Below are positions 43,151-55,500 of a DNA stretch of 64,000 bases, in pieces (within the stretch, counting starts at the first letter, position 1; every line of letters starts with the position of its first letter). Under the pieces are notes generated by a model, which did not search any database, was not told where the DNA came from, and was given only the letters and a program-made list of their open reading frames with translations. This DNA is from Azolla caroliniana (lineage: Eukaryota > Polypodiophyta), in assembly GCA_043228905.1 (NCBI GenBank), contig JBHGNT010000005.1, forward strand, positions 6,696,001-6,760,000, in the 5' to 3' direction. A program made the translations under genes and the position numbers.

Positions 43151-43155
43151 AAGAG

Positions 43156-43232
43156 CCGGATCGGTGTTTGGAACGAAGCCAAGTCAGTGTTTGGTAAGGT
43201 GAGCTGGAGCCATGTGCGAACTGGTAGGTCAT
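43156..43232 (-). pseudogene. Continuation of the copia gag displaced by the gypsy insertion
   Basis: After one AAGAG copy is removed, this segment joins the gag frame at 32639 (minus-strand reading ...PIRLLAYLADPDHVELAL across the junction). It breaks off at about 43232, where plus-strand copia LTR sequence begins. Confidence 0.55.
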
Positions 43233-43235
43233 TGG

Positions 43236-43540
43236 AGGCCTACACTCCTAGTCTAGTACGTAGTTATGGTTCTAGTAGTTAGTGTCAATAACTCGGTACA
43301 AGCATTGACTTACTTGTCATTACTTCTATCAGTCCTTTTAAGGACTTATATAATAGTGCCCACTGAGCACATTGTATATACAGAGTATTGAGTTTATTTT
43401 GAAATAGAGTTTATGTTCTGCTCTCTCTGTCACTCCCGCGTATTGTGTATTCTCAAGCTTCCATTGAACCTTCATTTTTGTCTTTATGTTGCTATTCGGC
43501 TGAGCCGGTTGTGTCTACACTTCTACACATAACTTTTACA
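43236..43540 (+). mobile_element. Copia 5' LTR (plus strand)
   Basis: It ends ACTTTTACA at 43540, followed immediately by the initiator-Met-tRNA primer site TGGTATCAGAGC (43541-43552). It contains CTTATATAATAG (43343), a TATA-like box. The left boundary is approximate and may be truncated. Confidence 0.7.
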
Positions 43541-44830
43541 TGGTATCAGAGCGCGGGGGTTATAACATCCTCTGATGCCGACAAGACCTTTCAACACATA
43601 CCAAGACCTAACACCCAGTAAGAACAGACAAGAAGAGAAATGGATAGAGGAATGTCTAGCTCGCTTCTGATGGAGAAGCTCGATAGAAGCAACTACGCAT
43701 CTTGGTTGTATAAGATGCACCAATACTTGCTTGGACATGGATATTGGAGTTATGTCGATAGACCGGCTTGGGAACAAGCGACAAGCAAGGTAATGTACTG
43801 CTTTGCGTCCAGTGTTAGTGATTAGCTACTTAGCCACATCCAGGACAAAGATGCCAAAGGAAGCGTGGACAAACTTGAAAAGGGTTTTTGCTACAAGCAC
43901 CACGGCCCAGAAGCTGCAACTTAGACAAGAGTTGAGCAATGTCCGGTAGAAAGACATGTCAGTGGCCGATTATACAACCCAGATCAAGGAGATTTGTGAC
44001 TCCCTTGCCTCCATCAATGTGACCGTCGAGGAGGACGAAATGGTGCAGGTCTGTCTCAGGGGCTTGGCATTGAAGTTTGGAGCATTCTGAACGGCGGTTT
44101 GCACGAGGGAGAATACGCCTTCGTTTTTTGACTTACAGTCAAAGCTCCTTGTAGAGGAGAACCATGCGGGTGTATCGACGAGTACGCACACCGACAACAA
44201 GTTGGTCTGCACAGAGGAAGATAGGTCCCATGGTCGTGGTGGACGAGGTGGGTCGGCACCCAACGGAGGTGGCCGATAGGAGAAAAACCGAAGGCATAAT
44301 CAAAATGTTAACAACAGTTCTAGACCCTCCGGAAATAAGGGAGTCAAGGTGGCGCCGAAAACCGGCAAGCAAAGGCCGAAATGGAATGTCGGTCATGTGG
44401 TCGGAAGGGCCACAGAGAGAGCGAATGCTGGAAGAAGAGCTCTGATTTGAACAAACCCGGATCAAGTAGGGGTGACACTGATAGGCATCAAAGATCGCAC
44501 TACGCCGAAGGCTCGGGAGGAGCCAAAAATGGATCGGGCTCAACCTTTGTGATGAAGCACAAGGCTAATTCGATGAAGACAAGCACCTCAAAACCGAACG
44601 AGGTATGGTATGATGATTCCGGAGAGTCGAACCATATGACGAGCCACGAGGAGTGGTTCTCATATTTGGAGAAACCGGAACAACGGGGGGGTCATCGAAA
44701 CCGGTGACGACACCCCACATACTATCGAACAAGTCGGTGAAGTTCCCTTAAACCACGTCGAACAAAAAGGGAAGTTCATGAACGTCTTGCACATCGCAAC
44801 AATCATGAAGAACCTGGTGTCGGTGGCAAG
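43541..44830 (+). pseudogene. Copia gag and protease fragment, truncated
   Basis: Gag start MSSSLLMEKLDRSNYASWLY is at about 43650, with stops after 43825. A zinc knuckle CRSCGRKGHRESEC follows at about 44385, then a protease-like VWYDDSGESNHMTSHEEWF near 44605 and a pre-integrase ILHIATIMKNLVSV-like end at 44829. The family aspartic motif DSG(A/S) appears as DDSGES. It then breaks into unrelated A+T-rich sequence. It belongs to the same family as the minus-strand copia at 54.4-57.3 kb. Confidence 0.8.
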
Positions 44831-45704
44831 GTTGTTAGGTACGTTAGATACGGTGCGGATACCATATGTGTATAACGTATTAATACGCACATAGCACCTC
44901 CCAATTTAAAAATATGTTAAATACATTTTTAAAATTTTAAAAACTTATAAAATACATATTTTACGTATAACACGTTAACTACTTCTAGAATTTGAAAATT
45001 ATTTACCTTTCTAAAAAATATTTGTAATATTGTAAAAAGCATCTATGTTTTAAAATTTACATTATAGTTCTACATCCTAAAATACCAGTTGTAATAATAT
45101 GGATGTTGACATTTACTTATTCTATAATTTAGTGTAAGTGTGTAGCACGATGTTCTACTTCAAATTGTAATTATTTGTGATTATGCCTTCATATATTGAG
45201 GAATCGTCTACGATTATCACACTTAGGATAGGTTTCTATCTTCTTTTATCTCTTCTTCTTCTTCTTCTCCTTTTATCTTCTGTGATAATCACACTCAGGA
45301 AAGGTTTCTATCTTCTTCTTCTTCTCCTTTTATCTTCTGTGATAATCACACTCAAGAAAGGTTTCTATCTTCTTCTTCTTCTATCTTCTACGATAATCAC
45401 TCTCAGGAAATATTTCTATCTTCTTCTTCTTCTTCTTCTTGTCGTCGTCTCTTCTATTCTTCTTTCTTCCTTCTTTTTTCTTCTTTTTCACTAATTTTTT
45501 TTTCTTTTGCTTTTTGTTACAATTTTACTTACATTTTTTTATAAATACATATTATACCTGTTTTTTCAAATGTATGTTAAATACCGTATTGGATAAATGT
45601 ACATGACAATTGACTGAACCAATTATGTATAGTCGTACTATACCAATTAGGAGGTATTATATGTATTTAAACATTAAATACGCGTACGTAAACAACGTTG
45701 CCAA
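44831..45704. mobile_element. A+T-rich insertion with inverted ends between two copia fragments
   Basis: The ends show inverted similarity: left GGCAAGGTTGTTAGGTACG, right complement GGCAACGTTGTTTACGTACG, each followed inward by TA-rich sequence and a CACCTCCCAATT / CCTCCTAATTGG match. No ORF. It could be a MITE-like element of about 870 bp. No clean target duplication was found. Confidence 0.4.
45195..45465 (+). repeat. Four-unit TC-rich minisatellite
   Basis: The unit of about 55-70 bp is GATAATCACACTCAGGAAAG, then GTTTCTATC and (TTC)n, repeated four times with varying (TTC)n length. It creates leucine-rich artificial frames. Confidence 0.85.
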
Positions 45705-46751
45705 ACATACATCTCCCATGCCAACAATTCCACATGCCCGTTCATTTCCCATCTTTAAAGATCCAAGATCTCTGTCTCTATAAGATGAAAAGCATTTCCA
45801 GTCAGGGGTTAGGTGGAATGACGCACCTGAATCGACCACCCATGTCAATCCCTCGCCGACAAGGTTCACTTCGTTTTGCTCTCTAATGAGCAACAACTCC
45901 CCCTCACTTGTCATGATCGTCGAGGTGTTCTTGTTGTCTCGTATCTTCTTCGGCTGAACACCATCGGATCCCCCTTTCTCTTTTCGGAAGTGACGACAAT
46001 TTTTCTAGAAGTACCCCTACTTCCCGCAATAGAAGCATGTGGGCCTCCCCATTGACTTCGACCTTGTCCCTGACTTATCTCGATTTTGGGGACTTCAATT
46101 TTGGCCTCTTCCTCGATTCATGTCACTTTCCGTGACTAAGGCCTTTGGGTCAACAATGGACTCCATATCCTTCCGGCGAGCTTCCTCGTTTAGTAAGGTT
46201 GACTTCACCTGCTCTAGGGATAGATGTTGCCCTTCCCGTTCGGCATTGCCCAATGTGACAATGAGTGTCTCCCAGTTGTTGGAAGAGATCCCAGCAACAA
46301 TAATGTTAATACCTTGTCGGCAAGAGGTACTTCTAGAGAGGTGGTTTGATTCATTGGTCCTTGGAAGGCATTAATATGCTCCGCCATGCTAGTACCATCT
46401 TGATACCAGAGTCTCACGATTTTTTTGAAAACTGAGACTTTGTTCACAACGTTCTTGTTCTCAAACATTACGCCTATTTTCTTCCAAAGGACGTTGTCAC
46501 TCGTCTCATCATCAAAGTTGTTGTATAGACTCATGTCTATAAAATACCTTATGTATGCGACCGCCTTCACATGCATGACTTCCCAAGTTGATGCATCAAT
46601 CTTGTCTGGCTTCGTCTTGCTGTATTGAACCGGCAACCATAAGTCTTTGCAAACAAGCATATCCCGCATCTTCGACTTCCACACTGAATAGTTGAGCCGA
46701 TTAACTTGAACAATCCACCAAAATGTTCGTCCATCTGCTCTGATACCACTT
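45705..46751 (-). pseudogene. Copia gag, zinc-knuckle and protease fragment (minus strand)
   Basis: Gag at 46214-46684 reads KSKMRDMLVCKDLW, FDDETSDNVLWKKIG and LLGSLPTT (frameshifted near 46680, where the start FGGLFKLIGST is in another frame). Protease at 45657-45914 reads TWVVDSGASFHLTPDWKCF with intact DSGAS. The peptide stops matching after GDVCLAT, at about 45705. The primer site lies at 46737-46748. Confidence 0.8.
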
Positions 46752-46933
46752 TGTTAGGATCGAAAACTTGCCACAACCAGTTTCTCGTATGTATATTTGG
46801 GTGCAAAGATAGTGCACAAACAAAAAACAAAAAACAAAAACTGAAAGAGACACAAGTATTTTAACATCGAAAACCCAAAAGGGAAAAAACACACACACAC
46901 AAAGTTTCCTTCCGTTGCACGAGATCACCTACA
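46752..46933 (-). mobile_element. Short copia LTR (182 bp) with a primer site on each side
   Basis: On the minus strand it runs from TGTAGGTGATCTCGTGCAACG to CAAGTTTTCGATCCTAACA, a typical short copia LTR. It is followed by AAG and TGGTATCAGAGC (46737-46748). On the plus strand its other end CACCTACA is followed by CT and again TGGTATCAGAGC (46936-46947). Confidence 0.75.
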
Positions 46934-46935
46934 CT

Positions 46936-48240
46936 TGGTATCAGAGCGTGTGGTAGTTGAGTCATGCTTGTCACTTGTGCAACCTTAAAAAGATCACAAC
47001 TTTGGCATGCATTTGTGAAGTCTAAACTTTTGCTTGCTTCCCATTCAATTCTAGGTAATCTAGGAGTTTACTTTATTTATCTTGAATATAGTTGACAACT
47101 TTGTCCAAACGCATTTTTTTATATGACTTGGCCATCTCAAGAAGTAAGAGCACGTATAACATCAATATCTTGACTTGAAATTTTGTGATTTAGTGCTTTT
47201 CAACAATTTCAAACTTTCTAGTGTGACTTGGAACAAGCACGAATAACCTCATCTAATCAATGGAAAGGAAGTGCATTGAATATGGTAAATGGGTTAGTCA
47301 TTGAGTCTAACAAGCTAGTGTATAAGGGAATCCTTAGACAATATTTTAGTGTTAGTCACTTTACTTACTAAGCTACATTACTATATGCTCCCTTTCGCGA
47401 ATATAAGCTATCGTTCTTGTTGTACCAACCTTACTATTATATATATATCTTCTCGGATTCATGGTGTATCTTCTTGTGATTTGTTTTTTTCCACAAGTTA
47501 ACACTAGCTATCCACGAGTTATGGAGTTTGTTGTGGAGGCTGTGACTACCAAAAGAGGTTTGGAGGTTGCTTGGATGGTGGTAGGACAAGGCCACACTTA
47601 CCAATAATGTTGGAAGGGAAGCTTGACAAGATGAACTATACACTATGGAAGTTCAACTCCTATGAGCTCTTGAACATTCTCATATTGGAAGTTGAGCTGA
47701 TGGGAGTAATGGATCCAACCATGAAGGACACAAACACCCCATCTGCGGCAAAATTGTGACAATAAAAAAGCTGAAATAAGAACGCTCTTTCACCACAAGA
47801 GTCAAAATCTAAGATGATGGGAGATGAATATCAAGAGTGAGATAGTAGCCAAGCTATGAGATGAGTGTCAAGATTGCGGGAGAGGGCTAGTGAAGAGATG
47901 AGTGTCAACAGTCAAGAATTAAAGGATGAGGATCGAGAGACGAGAGATGAGAGGAACAATGACACCTATGACATGAAAAATATAAAAAACAATGCCATAA
48001 GAGATGCAAGTGGAACCTTGGGTTTGAGTGAGTTTGTGGAAGTAGGGGGGTTTGCGATGGTGGATGGAGCCTTCAATTGGAGTGGCTTACAAAGGTAGAT
48101 GAAACATTAGATCAAAGTGGGCTTCCATGTACCATTTGGACCATGACTTCATCACCCTGGTTACCAAAAATTGGTGCTTTCCTTGGTTCAAAGATCTCTC
48201 TGTCTTGGAGTGGCCCATGTTGGAGAACTTTCAAAAACTT
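46936..48240 (+). pseudogene. Copia gag relic (plus strand)
   Basis: It starts at the plus-strand primer site. A gag-like LPIMLEGKLDKMNYTLWKF lies at about 47592-47650, with ELLNI and VMDPTMKDT following. After 47760 the reading is decayed; Asp/Glu/Arg-rich open stretches at 47865-48098 may be its remains. No pol motifs are present. Confidence 0.5.
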
Positions 48241-50640
48241 TCGTAAATAGACGATCTATTTAGTGATATTTATTTTGGTTTGTTGTAACCTCTTCTTTGA
48301 TCTTATTGACCATTTTTCCCATTAAAAGACGTTAACATAGCTACCTTGTTGGTGACGACCACCTACTAGCAAACATAGCCAATTGCAGCGACGAATTCAT
48401 TGACGATGGTGACAGTGGCCCCAAGCGAGCTACAAGCCCCTTGACAATGGCAAGCCCCATCACAACCAATGCCCAATGGCAACCACAACGCAATGGCAAC
48501 TACATCATTGATGGTATTAGGATATTGACACATTAGGGTTCGGTAGTGGCATTTTGTACATTGGGCATAATTATTTAGAGGTATGAGATAACTATATAGT
48601 GACATAACTATAAGAGAAAGGAGAAAGATATATCCTTAATATAACATGATCAGTCAAAAAGAGCATATTCTTGATGTAATATTGTAAGATGGGAGGGCAA
48701 AAAATCAACCCACGATCCTACATCTCTCTCTGCGGTCATCAGATGACAATGGTCTCACTACCATCTTCCTCGTTGGTGATGGCTCGTACCCTAACTTGGA
48801 ACATGCATTCCCATATGTAATAGTTCGATTCTTTTCATCTACATTATGTGGTTCATTCCATAGGGGTGGATTCACCGTTGCTCCACCCCCAATAGTGGCT
48901 TAATGAAGAAAAGAACGGAAAGAGAGAGACACAATATGATATAGGTACAAGTGGGGGAGACTCAAAAATTACAAAACAGTAACATTTTATAATCTATTAT
49001 ATATTATTGTTACACCAATCATGATGAGATAAATAATACCAAGAGAGGCGCATTTATTGCAAACTCCTCACCATAAAAAGAGCACATCTAGAGCTTCAAC
49101 TATTCTAAAACTATTTGTCATAGGTTCCACAATACCCTGAAGTCCATCAAGCAACTTGGTCAAAAGGGATAAAACTAGTACCTTGTTTTCTAGCAAGGCT
49201 AATCTAGCAATGTCAAAAACACATTTTCTAGAACATTGTGGAAAGCATTATGGAATGTTGTAAAAATTTCTAGAAAGTTATGGAAGGTTGTAGAACAATA
49301 TAGAAAGGTATGGAAGCTTCAAGCTAAAAGTCTAGTGAGAAATGTGATCATTAATGAACGTTTATAAAACCATAGGAAGAGAATTGTCCTATAGTAGATT
49401 ACCATGAGATAAATTCCCTTTCCATCATATATGATGACAAGAGTATAAAGACAGTTATTAGGGAGCAGATCATCATATTTATTGATCATAAATAATTATA
49501 TTAACATGATGTGAGTATATTTATTCGACATCCAATATGAGATGGTAGGAACAATATATGTTAAAACAAATCAACAAGGAGAGAAGAGAATTTCAAAGCT
49601 CTATAGATAGTAGAATGTACACAACGGTCCAAGTTAGAGAACTCTTCTTACGGAAAAACAATGTTGACAATAAACAAGGCAGAGGTGTGACCAAAGGAAG
49701 CAACCCCCCTAGATCACCAAGTGACAAAGATACCAAAGAAATACAAAATAAATAAGTCCTGATACATGAAACAATGAGTATTAATCATACTCAACCCTTG
49801 TTCCAAATGAAACAAACTTGAGGTGTAACAACAATATCAAAGACCAACTGTTTTAATCGCCTAAGTAAGTGCATAAAAGGTACAAAGGCAGTGAATCAGG
49901 TTGAACATCAAAGGTGGCAGCTCCACTGGCAGAATGCTTTCAAAACCAATTTACTCAAGCAGGACAGAGGTGAGTGGAATCTTGTATTTAGGTATAAAAT
50001 CCAGAGATATACAAAGGTCTCTACCGAGAAGACAGCTTTCTAGGTCTCTACCGAGAATGTGTTTGTAAGCTAATTTTTGCTTCCCCCCACATAGACATTG
50101 ATCAGCCATTTCCCCCCACAGATGGCATGTTCTTGTCAGTTCCTCCCTCCTAAGCAGAACATAAAAGGTTGTGGGTTCAACCCCTATATTCTGCAGTGTT
50201 TAGGAATTTCGGGCAATGATGAGATTTGAGCCTTGATGCATGGATTAATACACATATGTTACTATTACAGATGTACTATCTCTAAAAGAAGAAAAAGAAC
50301 TATGAGACTGGACAAGAGATACATTTGAAAATGTCGTATCCTCTATGGAAGATTAAAGAAATGATATGTGTATCACTGAATTCAACTGAAGTGAGCAAAT
50401 CTGCTAAATGAAATTGAAAATTATGCCTTCCAAACCTATCAGTGGTCATGTAACCTTGTGTTGTGGATTGTTAAAGAAACAAAGAAATTTTGTCAGCTAT
50501 GTAAATGAAATGATATATAGAATAATATCTACAATTGCTTTTGTAATGGTGATAATATCCAGCATATTGTGCACCAGTCCTAGCAATTCTACAAAAGCAC
50601 ATACATTCGGATGTGTTCTTAGATCATTTGCAGACAGGCT
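48241..50640. other. Intergenic DNA, no gene supported
   Basis: Only a SINE-like B-box phrase (GTGGGTTCAACCCCTA at about 50171) and a doubled GGTCTCTACCGAGAA (50009, 50046) stand out. Short frames such as 49558-49755 have no recognised motif. Confidence 0.4.
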
Positions 50641-50660
50641 TGAAACATGGATTCACAACT

Positions 50661-51948
50661 CTACAATGGGTCATCCATGTATGAGCTATTTGAGAAGAGG
50701 AGTTGAGCATGTAAAGCAGAATAAAAAGTACCTGAAGTGAGATTAAGCAATCCGCGAAAACCCATACAAGCATCAATACATCTATGTTGAGTAACACTAT
50801 TCTTCCCTATGTGCATGCATGCTTTCTCGTCTTCAATATAACCTCTTCTTGACCCGAAATGTAGAGCATCTTGTTTGGTGTTGTCACACACTTTTCTATA
50901 TTCCCCTTCACGTCTAGGCTTTTGTATATTCCCAGCATCCTTACGCCGCTTTACATGTCTTTCAACTTTTTCTTGATCCCTTTTCCTCTTTTGTTTACTC
51001 ATGGATTTTTTATTATTATCACATTTGTTTTTCTTGCCAAGAGGTCTCTCTTTGGATTTGGAACACAGGCTTCTGTCTCTTCTTCCACCTTGTATCTCTA
51101 CTTTTTCTTTGACTTTTTTTACTCCATTGGTATTCTGTTTTTGTCCAGAAACACTCGTCTTATTTCTTTTCCATAAATTGTAGGCAAGTTTTCTGTTCTT
51201 CCCATCCTTCAGCTCTTTTTTCATGCCAGCCATGAAATTTCTAAAGACATTCTCATTAATATCATCTTCATGCACAATCTTCTTTTCAGAAACTTTGCTT
51301 TCCTAGAAGGCTCATAAACATTTGGAATGTGTTAGCAGTCTAGTCAATAAAATAAATTAATGAGATTGAAGAACTCATCATTACATACCCTTTCTATATC
51401 ATGTCCCAGTTTACTGCAATGCTTCATGAGATTCCTTGATGCAAAATAAGAAATCCCACATGTCCCACATTTGTAAGGGTAAATTGAAGCTGGCCTCCCT
51501 TTGCTTTTTGACGGTCCTAAAGATAGAAACTGTGTAACATTCAAGAATATACCAATTACAGATTATTGCACATTTATTTATTTCTAAGTTTTTTTTATAC
51601 TAGAAATCCTACCTTTGGATCAGCCGTATGCCCAGACATGGATATATGCCTTCTTAAGGAATACTTATTAGCAAATACCCTTCCACATGTAATGCATAAA
51701 ACTACTTCTTTTTCATTTGATTGATTGAGAGTACTTGCATATTGATTTTCCTGCGAAATACATTATCAACTAGAAACTTCATGATGAATACAAATATAAA
51801 CATATTCAAACACCAAGGAAAGTGGCATACTTTGCCACAAGCTGGAGTTTCTAAACCAGCAGTTGGATTTAGATCAACTTGATCCAACTCCTCATGAGAA
51901 CCATTCATGTTGATGAGAGAACCAACATAGGCAGTTTTTGAGAGATTT
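50661..51948 (-). CDS. C2H2 zinc-finger protein, partial multi-exon gene
   Basis: Four successive exons join in frame: 51831-51948 (starts with the last base of a codon), 51613-51750, 51389-51529 and 51302 down to about 50737 or to the stop at 50661. Junctions use GTATGC, GTAGGA and GTATGT donors and TTTCGCAG, TTACACAG and CCTTCTAG acceptors. Exon 2 encodes finger CITCGRVFANKYSLRRHISM-SGH and exon 3 finger CGTCGISYFASRNLMKHCSK-LGH, both C-x2-C-x12-H-x5/6-H. Exon 4 is strongly basic (KSKERPLGKKNK, KQKRKRDQEKVERHVKRRK), suggesting nuclear localisation. A CAG|GTACTT donor near 50737 suggests a further exon downstream, and the phase at 51948 requires exons upstream; neither was found. It is probably a nucleic-acid-binding nuclear protein, but the family is not recognised beyond C2H2. 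Confidence 0.7.
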
Positions 51949-51949
51949 C

Positions 51950-53770
51950 TGCAGTGACAATGAACCTTGACTATCAAATACAAACAAAATAATAGTAGTA
52001 ATAATCTTTTGTTTTTCATAAGCAATCAGTATTACTACAGGTCAATTGGCCAAAATCGACGTGCTTGCAAACATAGCAATGTATGAGAAATATTACAGAG
52101 ATCTTTAAAGAGTCTCTAAGTGATATACATACAAGAAACTGGTGTTGAGGAACTAGGTCAAGCTTGCAACATTCGCATCACGCAGCAATATATATGACGT
52201 ATTTCAAATCATAAACAGTCTTTCAAAGTCAGTACTAGAAGCAACTGTGGAGGCTTACAAATGCTACTTTGTAGCATCTATATAACATTTAAAGTGCACA
52301 GGAGATAATCATCCCTAAAATTAAAGAAAATGACACAGGTGTTCTTGAGCAACACAAGTACCAGTAGACACATCCATAAGTGAGTTCAAGTTCTAAATTC
52401 ACAATGAGGTATCCATGCTTAACTCTTAAATGTTCAAAATGCACTAACATATTTGTACAACACAAGACAAGATTTAGCCTATCTAGGAAAGTTCATACTG
52501 GATCCAGAAAGGAATTGATGAAAGCCAGAGAAATTCTAAGGTACTGGAGGAACCAATCAGATTTTGATCAAGTTTGCCTAACCAAGGTTCTAAGAAGATA
52601 AGATTACATAGATTTTGGAGGATTTGGGGGACAGAAGCTAACCTCCACATTATCTTCCTCTCTAAGAAGCATTGTAGTGTATCAATGTTGTGTAAATCAC
52701 AGTTACATGTGTGTTGGCATGGAACCACCAGGGTTCTTAACCAGTAGAGAATCATAAATTGGAAGCAATTTTCATACGACAATGTTACAAGTAGAATAGT
52801 GCCATTCAAATAGCAATCCTTAATAATATGAGATATAGAATATTACGAGTCAAGGTGGCTCAACCCCTTAATATTCACAATCCTGAGAATTTAAGATAAG
52901 AAGGCCCAGGTTACAATAAGTGAGAGCTTGATTATAAGGAAACCATGAAATTCAAATGAGAAGAACATTATTGAAACTTCTGCATTTTGTAGGCCATTGT
53001 AATTAGGTTGAAAAGGAAGCTTGAACACCTAACAAGAATATTAGATTAATCATACAAGATGATTTGTAGATCCTCAATCCACAATCACTGAAGATTAGTA
53101 GTCTTTTTTTCTGTTGCCAATTTTCCTCCTAAAACTAAGAAGAAGCCATGGGAAACTAGTCTAACCCCTTCTCTAAAAGCTTTTTCATATTGCTCTTTTG
53201 TATGTTGTACATTTGTAATATTAGAATTCATTGCAAGATTTGCATGTACGACGGTTTTTTTGTGCTTTTCTTATGAGAATATCTTTCCACTTTGTCATGA
53301 TCACATCTTCCGTTGCTTCAAGTGTAGATTTCATTCCCAACATTCGCCTTCATTAGCATCACTTTTTCTGCTTCTAGATTCAGCATTTTTCTTCTATTTG
53401 AAGGGAAGACGTAACAAGAATTTTAAAACAACCAATGCATTTACGGACATGAGAGAGTCCTTGAGGCAAAACCGAGTCCTGCATCCTAAAATGGATGTTA
53501 AACTAACACTAAGATCACTTGCACAATTATGTGGGTGTGAACATTCATGCACACACAACTTTGTTTAAGGTCATGCGAGACATGCCAAACATCAAGGATA
53601 ATCTAATGGAATTCCAAAATAGTCATGATAACCAACAAACAAGAAATTATATGGGTCTATAAGCCTTAGCTAATGTAAGGCATATTCTGTTCCCAAGGTA
53701 GCATGCTTATTCATGCACTACATGTCATAGTTTATAAGGGGGCTTTCACCCTAGTTGATCTCAAGAAGAT
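51950..53770. other. Likely intron or upstream region of the zinc-finger gene
   Basis: No exon could be assigned. Open stretches at 52483-52809 (minus) and 53260-53568 (plus) show no recognised motif. A missing 5' exon of the zinc-finger gene may lie here. Confidence 0.35.
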
Positions 53771-53989
53771 CAACATAAGTATTTGGGTAGATTCATAGCT
53801 CTGATCGATACATTTAGTACCTCGTTCTCTAGCTTTTTATCTATTATCCTATTCTTATTTCCGTGTTCGTCTTCCATCTTGTACGTATGTTCCATGACCA
53901 TTTGATCTTCTTCCTTTCTAGCTAGCCACCACCATGTTGAATCATAGCAGTTCTACAACAAGTACAACTCGGGAATGTTGCACCTCATG

Positions 53990-54500
53990 AGTCCCAAACC
54001 ACATTCAATCACACGTTCTAGGGACTAAATAACTCTTTCGGGAAAATTTGATGGCACAGGCCCACCTGCAAGGGTTCATCAATCAGATGTGTCTGGTCTT
54101 AACAACTTCAAGCGGGTCAAGGTCATCAACTCCCTCCTAACTAGACTAGTGTAAACATGGTTTGCCCGGATGGCATATTCCTTGCTGCCGCTAGAAGATT
54201 TTCATGCCTCCCTCACCGTGTTTAGAGCCACCTTTCATGAGTTCAAAAAACATCAAGACTTGGTGAACAAGCTCTACAACCTAAAACACGTGGCAAGCAC
54301 CTACATGTGTCATGCATTGGAGTTCTCCCAACTAGGATGCCATGTAGATTGGGACAAGAACTCTCTTTGACTAGTTCCAACGAGGGCTTACAACTTTGGA
54401 TAAGATCCGTTGTAACCTAAACCCTAAACCAAAATGGACCCTATCCATGAAAATCAGGTCAACAGGGTCATAAGTGGAGTTTGGAGTTCAAAATGGTTTT
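53990..54500 (+). pseudogene. Ty3/gypsy gag fragment
   Basis: Reads GKFDGTGPPARVHQSD, VKVINSLLTRLV(stop)TWFARMAYSL, FRATFHEFKKHQDLVNKLYN and LGCHVDWDKNSL, which follow the capsid pattern of gypsy and PEG10-like gag (substrate domain, then W(F/A) block, F..EF...D). Stops are present. No adjoining pol. Confidence 0.5.
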
Positions 54501-55500
54501 CACCTCGTATTTTGGACCCTCATTAAGCTCAATAGGAGGTGGAGGAACCACATGAAGTATTGAGGTATGTGTCGGTAGGTAAACTCCTTCCGAATTCCTT
54601 CTTGTCAAAGGTATGTTGTGAAGGCATCGGAGTACTCTTTACCTCCACCGACCGAAGGCATCGTAAATGCTGGCTTGTTTCCTTTTTTACTCCACTTTTG
54701 AAATTTTGGAAGTGTGCGAACACTTCACTCTTTTGCCACATTGGGAAGATCCAGGTGTGCCTGGCGCAGTCGTTGATGAACGTGACGTAGTACCAGCATC
54801 CACCGAAGGTTACGATTTGGGCTGGTCCCCATACATCTAAATGTATTACATCCTTCGGGAACGGTTATCGATGTTGTTTGTCGAATTGGCAAACTTCACA
54901 TACGCCTACAATCTCCTTCTTAGTCAAAGGTCGGGGGTCCAATGATGACTCCTTTCGACTGTATGCCCTATAGCTTCTGGAGATTGATGTGGCCGATTCT
55001 TTTGTGCCATAGTTTTGCAAACATCGGCTTTATGGCCCTTTGCGAACATGGCCGATTTTATCTCATTCGACTCGAGGATAAACCTTTGGCCTTCCCTTTG
55101 ACCACGAGCAATGAGTCAGCCTTCCTTCTCAATAAAGCAATTTCGTGGTTGAAACGAACTTGCATGCCTTGTTCCACGATCTTGCCGACCGAGACCAGAT
55201 TTTTTGTTATGGTTGGCACATGCAAAATGTTTTTGATGTTCGCCATCTTTCCCGATTGGAACATTGCCGCCATGTTGAATGGGGTGAATTGTGCCATCCC
55301 TACTTTCCACATTGTCGGGTCGTTCGGGCTTTCGCAACTCTCCGAACCAATCTTCATGCAACGTCATGTGGTTGGACGCACCAAAGTCGACAAACCATAC
55401 ATTTTTTGGACTAGAAGTGTTTGTTGAGCCAAATGTCTACATTGAGTTCACTTTGTGCCTCATTACGAACATTCCACCATAGTCGTCGTAATCTAGGCTC
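54450..55500 (-). pseudogene. Copia protease and integrase fragment (minus strand)
   Basis: Reading from high to low: a protease-region trace (HMTLHEDWFGELRKPE) near 55360; a pre-integrase block (NIKNILHVPTITKNLVSVGK) at 55058-55357; and an integrase-core trace (KSEVFAHFQNFKSGVKKET and following) at 54529-54741. Frameshifts separate them. It continues the gag at 56.8-57.3 kb across the LINE insertion. Confidence 0.75.

Noticed and set aside
45177-45494. 105-codon Leu-rich ORF resembling a membrane protein
   Set aside because: The leucine runs come from (CTT)n in a four-unit minisatellite.
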